Source of the DNA: Caballeronia glathei
Lineage (GTDB): Bacteria > Pseudomonadota > Gammaproteobacteria > Burkholderiales > Burkholderiaceae
NCBI RefSeq assembly: GCF_000698595.1
Contig: NZ_JFHC01000001.1
Coordinates: forward strand, 310,001-374,000
Direction of reading: 5' to 3'
DNA length: 64,000 nucleotides
In this document: in pieces, positions 62,773 through 64,000 of the stretch
Position numbering within the stretch: the first letter of the stretch is position 1
Layout: each line of letters opens with the position of its first letter
Translations under genes and position numbers: made by a program
Notes under the pieces: generated by a model
What the model saw: only the letters and a program-made list of their open reading frames with translations
The model's database searches: none
What the model was told of the DNA's origin: nothing

Positions 62773-63581
62773 ACCCGAATGCCGCCACGGACGCCGGCGC
62801 GAACGCCGCCCGGCTGAAGGTTTTCATTACCGGCGCGTCCAGCGGCATCGGCCTCGCGCTCGCCGAGGAATATGTCCGGCGCGGGGCCGCTGTCGGCCTC
62901 GTCGCCCGGCGCGCCGACGCTCTCGCGGCGTTCGCCGCACGCTTTCCCCACGCCCCCATTTCGATCTATCCCGCCGACGTGCGCGATGCCACCACGCTCG
63001 CCGACGCCGCCGCGCGCTTCGTCGCCGGGCATGGCCCGGTGGACGTCGTGATCGCGAACGCGGGCATCTCCCGCGGCGCGCTGACCGGCCACGGCGATCT
63101 CGACACGTTCCGCGACGTGATGAACATCAACTATTACGGCATGGTCGCGACGTTCGAGCCGTTCGTCCCGGCGATGACCGCCGCGCGGCGCGGCACGCTC
63201 GTCGGCATCGCGAGCGTGGCGGGCGTGCGCGGGCTGCCGGGATCGGGCGCGTACAGCGCGTCGAAGGCGGCGGCGGCGCGGTATCTCGAAGCGCTGCGCG
63301 TGGAGATGCGCCCGCTGGGCGTATCGGTGGTGACGATCGCGCCGGGCTACGTGCGCTCGGAAATGACGGCGCACAATCCGTACCGGATGCCGTTCCTGAT
63401 GGACGCCAGCACGTTCGCGCGCAAGACCGCCGACGCGATCGAGCGCAAGGCGCGCTACGCCACCTTTCCCTGGCAGATGCGCGTGGCGGGCGCGCTGCTG
63501 CACGCGACCCCGCGCTGGCTCTACGACATGCTCTTCGAAAAGGCGCCGCGCAAGCCGCGCAAAGGCGACGCGTCGCACTAG
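62769..63581 (+). CDS. Short-chain dehydrogenase/reductase, GTG start
   Basis: A 270-residue classical SDR. Cofactor motif TGASSGIG at 21-28, NAG at 97-99, catalytic Ser149, Tyr162 and Lys166 (AYSASKAAA). The start is GTG 62769, overlapping the dsbA stop (GTGA). The C-terminal tail is basic. Substrate unknown; in related genomes it is described only as an SDR-family oxidoreductase. Confidence 0.9.
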   Translation: MNPNAATDAGANAARLKVFITGASSGIGLALAEEYVRRGAAVGLVARRADALAAFAARFPHAPISIYPADVRDATTLADAAARFVAGHGPVDVVIANAGISRGALTGHGDLDTFRDVMNINYYGMVATFEPFVPAMTAARRGTLVGIASVAGVRGLPGSGAYSASKAAAARYLEALRVEMRPLGVSVVTIAPGYVRSEMTAHNPYRMPFLMDASTFARKTADAIERKARYATFPWQMRVAGALLHATPRWLYDMLFEKAPRKPRKGDASH

Positions 63582-63595
63582 CATCGCGTGAAATG

Positions 63596-63629
63596 AAAAA
63601 CCCGGCCGATGCTGGCGGCATCGGCCGGG
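63596..63629 (-). terminator. Intrinsic terminator of the DUF3443 gene
   Basis: CCCGGCCGATGC (63601-63612) and GCATCGGCCGGG (63618-63629) around a 5-base loop; read on the minus strand the stem is followed by TTTTT. It lies 21 bases after the DUF3443 stop and close to the SDR stop. Confidence 0.85.
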
Positions 63630-63649
63630 TCTCGTCCTGACCGCTTCCT

Positions 63650-64000
63650 TCAGAACGCCACGTACGGCGTGCTTGTTCCCGGCAGGTCGAAGCCGAAATA
63701 GACGTGCCTGCCGTAGAAGAACGGCAGGCCGAAGTCGAAGAAGCGCGAGTCGCCGAAACTTCCGCCCAGGCTGTCGAATGCGAACTTCCCGCCGCCCGAC
63801 GTGAGCGCGAGCGCGCTCACCACGCTGAAGTTCACGGTGCCCGTCGTGCCGTCGAGTCCGCGGATTCCCGTGGACAGCGCGAGTTCCGAAGCCGGGCAGT
63901 AGAACCTCGACGACGAGCAGAAGGCAATCGTGCTGTCGACGAAGAAATTGCCGTTCGAGCCGGAATCGAAGAACGTCGTCGGCGACGTGTTCTTGTAGGT
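63650..64000 (-). CDS. DUF3443 family protein, C-terminal 116 residues (5' end outside window)
   Basis: The frame is open from the window edge to a TGA. The visible part contains FFDSGSNGNFFVD and FDFGLPFFYGRHVYFGFD, both characteristic of DUF3443. The first resembles the catalytic DTG/DSG loop of pepsin-like proteases and the second their late strand, but homology is not proven. DUF3443 proteins are Burkholderia-family envelope proteins of unknown function. Start, signal peptide and any anchor lie outside the window. Confidence 0.75.
   Translation of the reverse strand, partial: TYKNTSPTTFFDSGSNGNFFVDSTIAFCSSSRFYCPASELALSTGIRGLDGTTGTVNFSVVSALALTSGGGKFAFDSLGGSFGDSRFFDFGLPFFYGRHVYFGFDLPGTSTPYVAF

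Overview
This is a GC-rich chromosomal segment from a betaproteobacterium of the family Burkholderiaceae (Burkholderia / Paraburkholderia / Caballeronia group). The evidence is the gene order: trmL-gpsA-secB-grxC-rhodanese-gpmA-ctpA-moeB; a PTS cluster next to gshB-gshA and amtB-glnK; dctA-dctB-dctD; lipB-lipA; birA-coaX; a methionine synthase split into two genes (metH1/metH2); and lineage-typical small families (DUF3567, DUF1840, DUF2917, DUF3443, PhaM). I see no rRNA, tRNA, CRISPR array, intact insertion sequence, prophage or plasmid backbone. The species cannot be fixed from the sequence alone.

Layout. 1-6.8 kb: tRNA modification, an ADP-ribose macrodomain enzyme, glycerol-3-P dehydrogenase, SecB, glutaredoxin, rhodanese, phosphoglycerate mutase, a tail-specific protease and a MoeB/ThiF activating enzyme. 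7-8.2 kb: an autotransporter-type heptosyltransferase inserted convergently against the PTS genes. 8.2-16.5 kb: ptsI, ptsH and an EIIA-Man protein, glutathione synthesis, the ammonium sensor/transporter pair glnK-amtB under a sigma-54 promoter, and ubiK. 16.6-19.8 kb: comM, an AT-rich gap with DnaA boxes, a lipoprotein and a TlpA-like thioredoxin. 19.8-24.5 kb: the C4-dicarboxylate system dctA-dctB-dctD, also with a sigma-54 promoter. 25-32 kb: a GT9 glycosyltransferase, lipA and lipB, a DUF2917/LysR pair with a vestigial antitoxin start between them, DUF493, a D-amino-acid transaminase and dacC. 32.3-38.4 kb: a minus-strand block of hydrolase, 2Fe-2S ferredoxin, VanZ-like protein and a four-gene Mla/MCE lipid transporter. 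38.4-41 kb: birA, coaX, a small membrane protein and rfaE2.

41-46.5 kb is the most interesting part. It holds a di-iron ferritin-like protein and a MerR regulator with a cobalamin-photoreceptor (CarH/LitR) signature. Next come an ECF sigma factor with a 65-residue soluble zinc-finger anti-sigma. Divergent from these is an operon encoding a cytochrome b561, a Tat-exported MsrP/YedY-like molybdoenzyme and a periplasmic peptide that is almost one-fifth methionine, built of MSKDA repeats. By analogy with the described sigma factor / YedY1-YedZ1 / methionine-rich-peptide system of Azospira, I infer a periplasmic oxidant (reactive chlorine) scavenging cycle: the peptide is the sacrificial sink and the molybdoenzyme with its b-type cytochrome regenerates it.

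46.5-64 kb: PhaM, an enoyl-CoA hydratase, an amino-acid-type ABC binding protein, an FAH-family hydrolase with a divergent IclR regulator, a DUF3108 envelope protein, a PcaD-like hydrolase, DUF3567, metH1/metH2, a small secreted protein, DUF1840, argS, a SPOR protein, dsbA, a short-chain dehydrogenase and the 3' end of a DUF3443 gene.

All coordinates and starts were read by eye. Family names rest on motif and length recognition, not on database searches.
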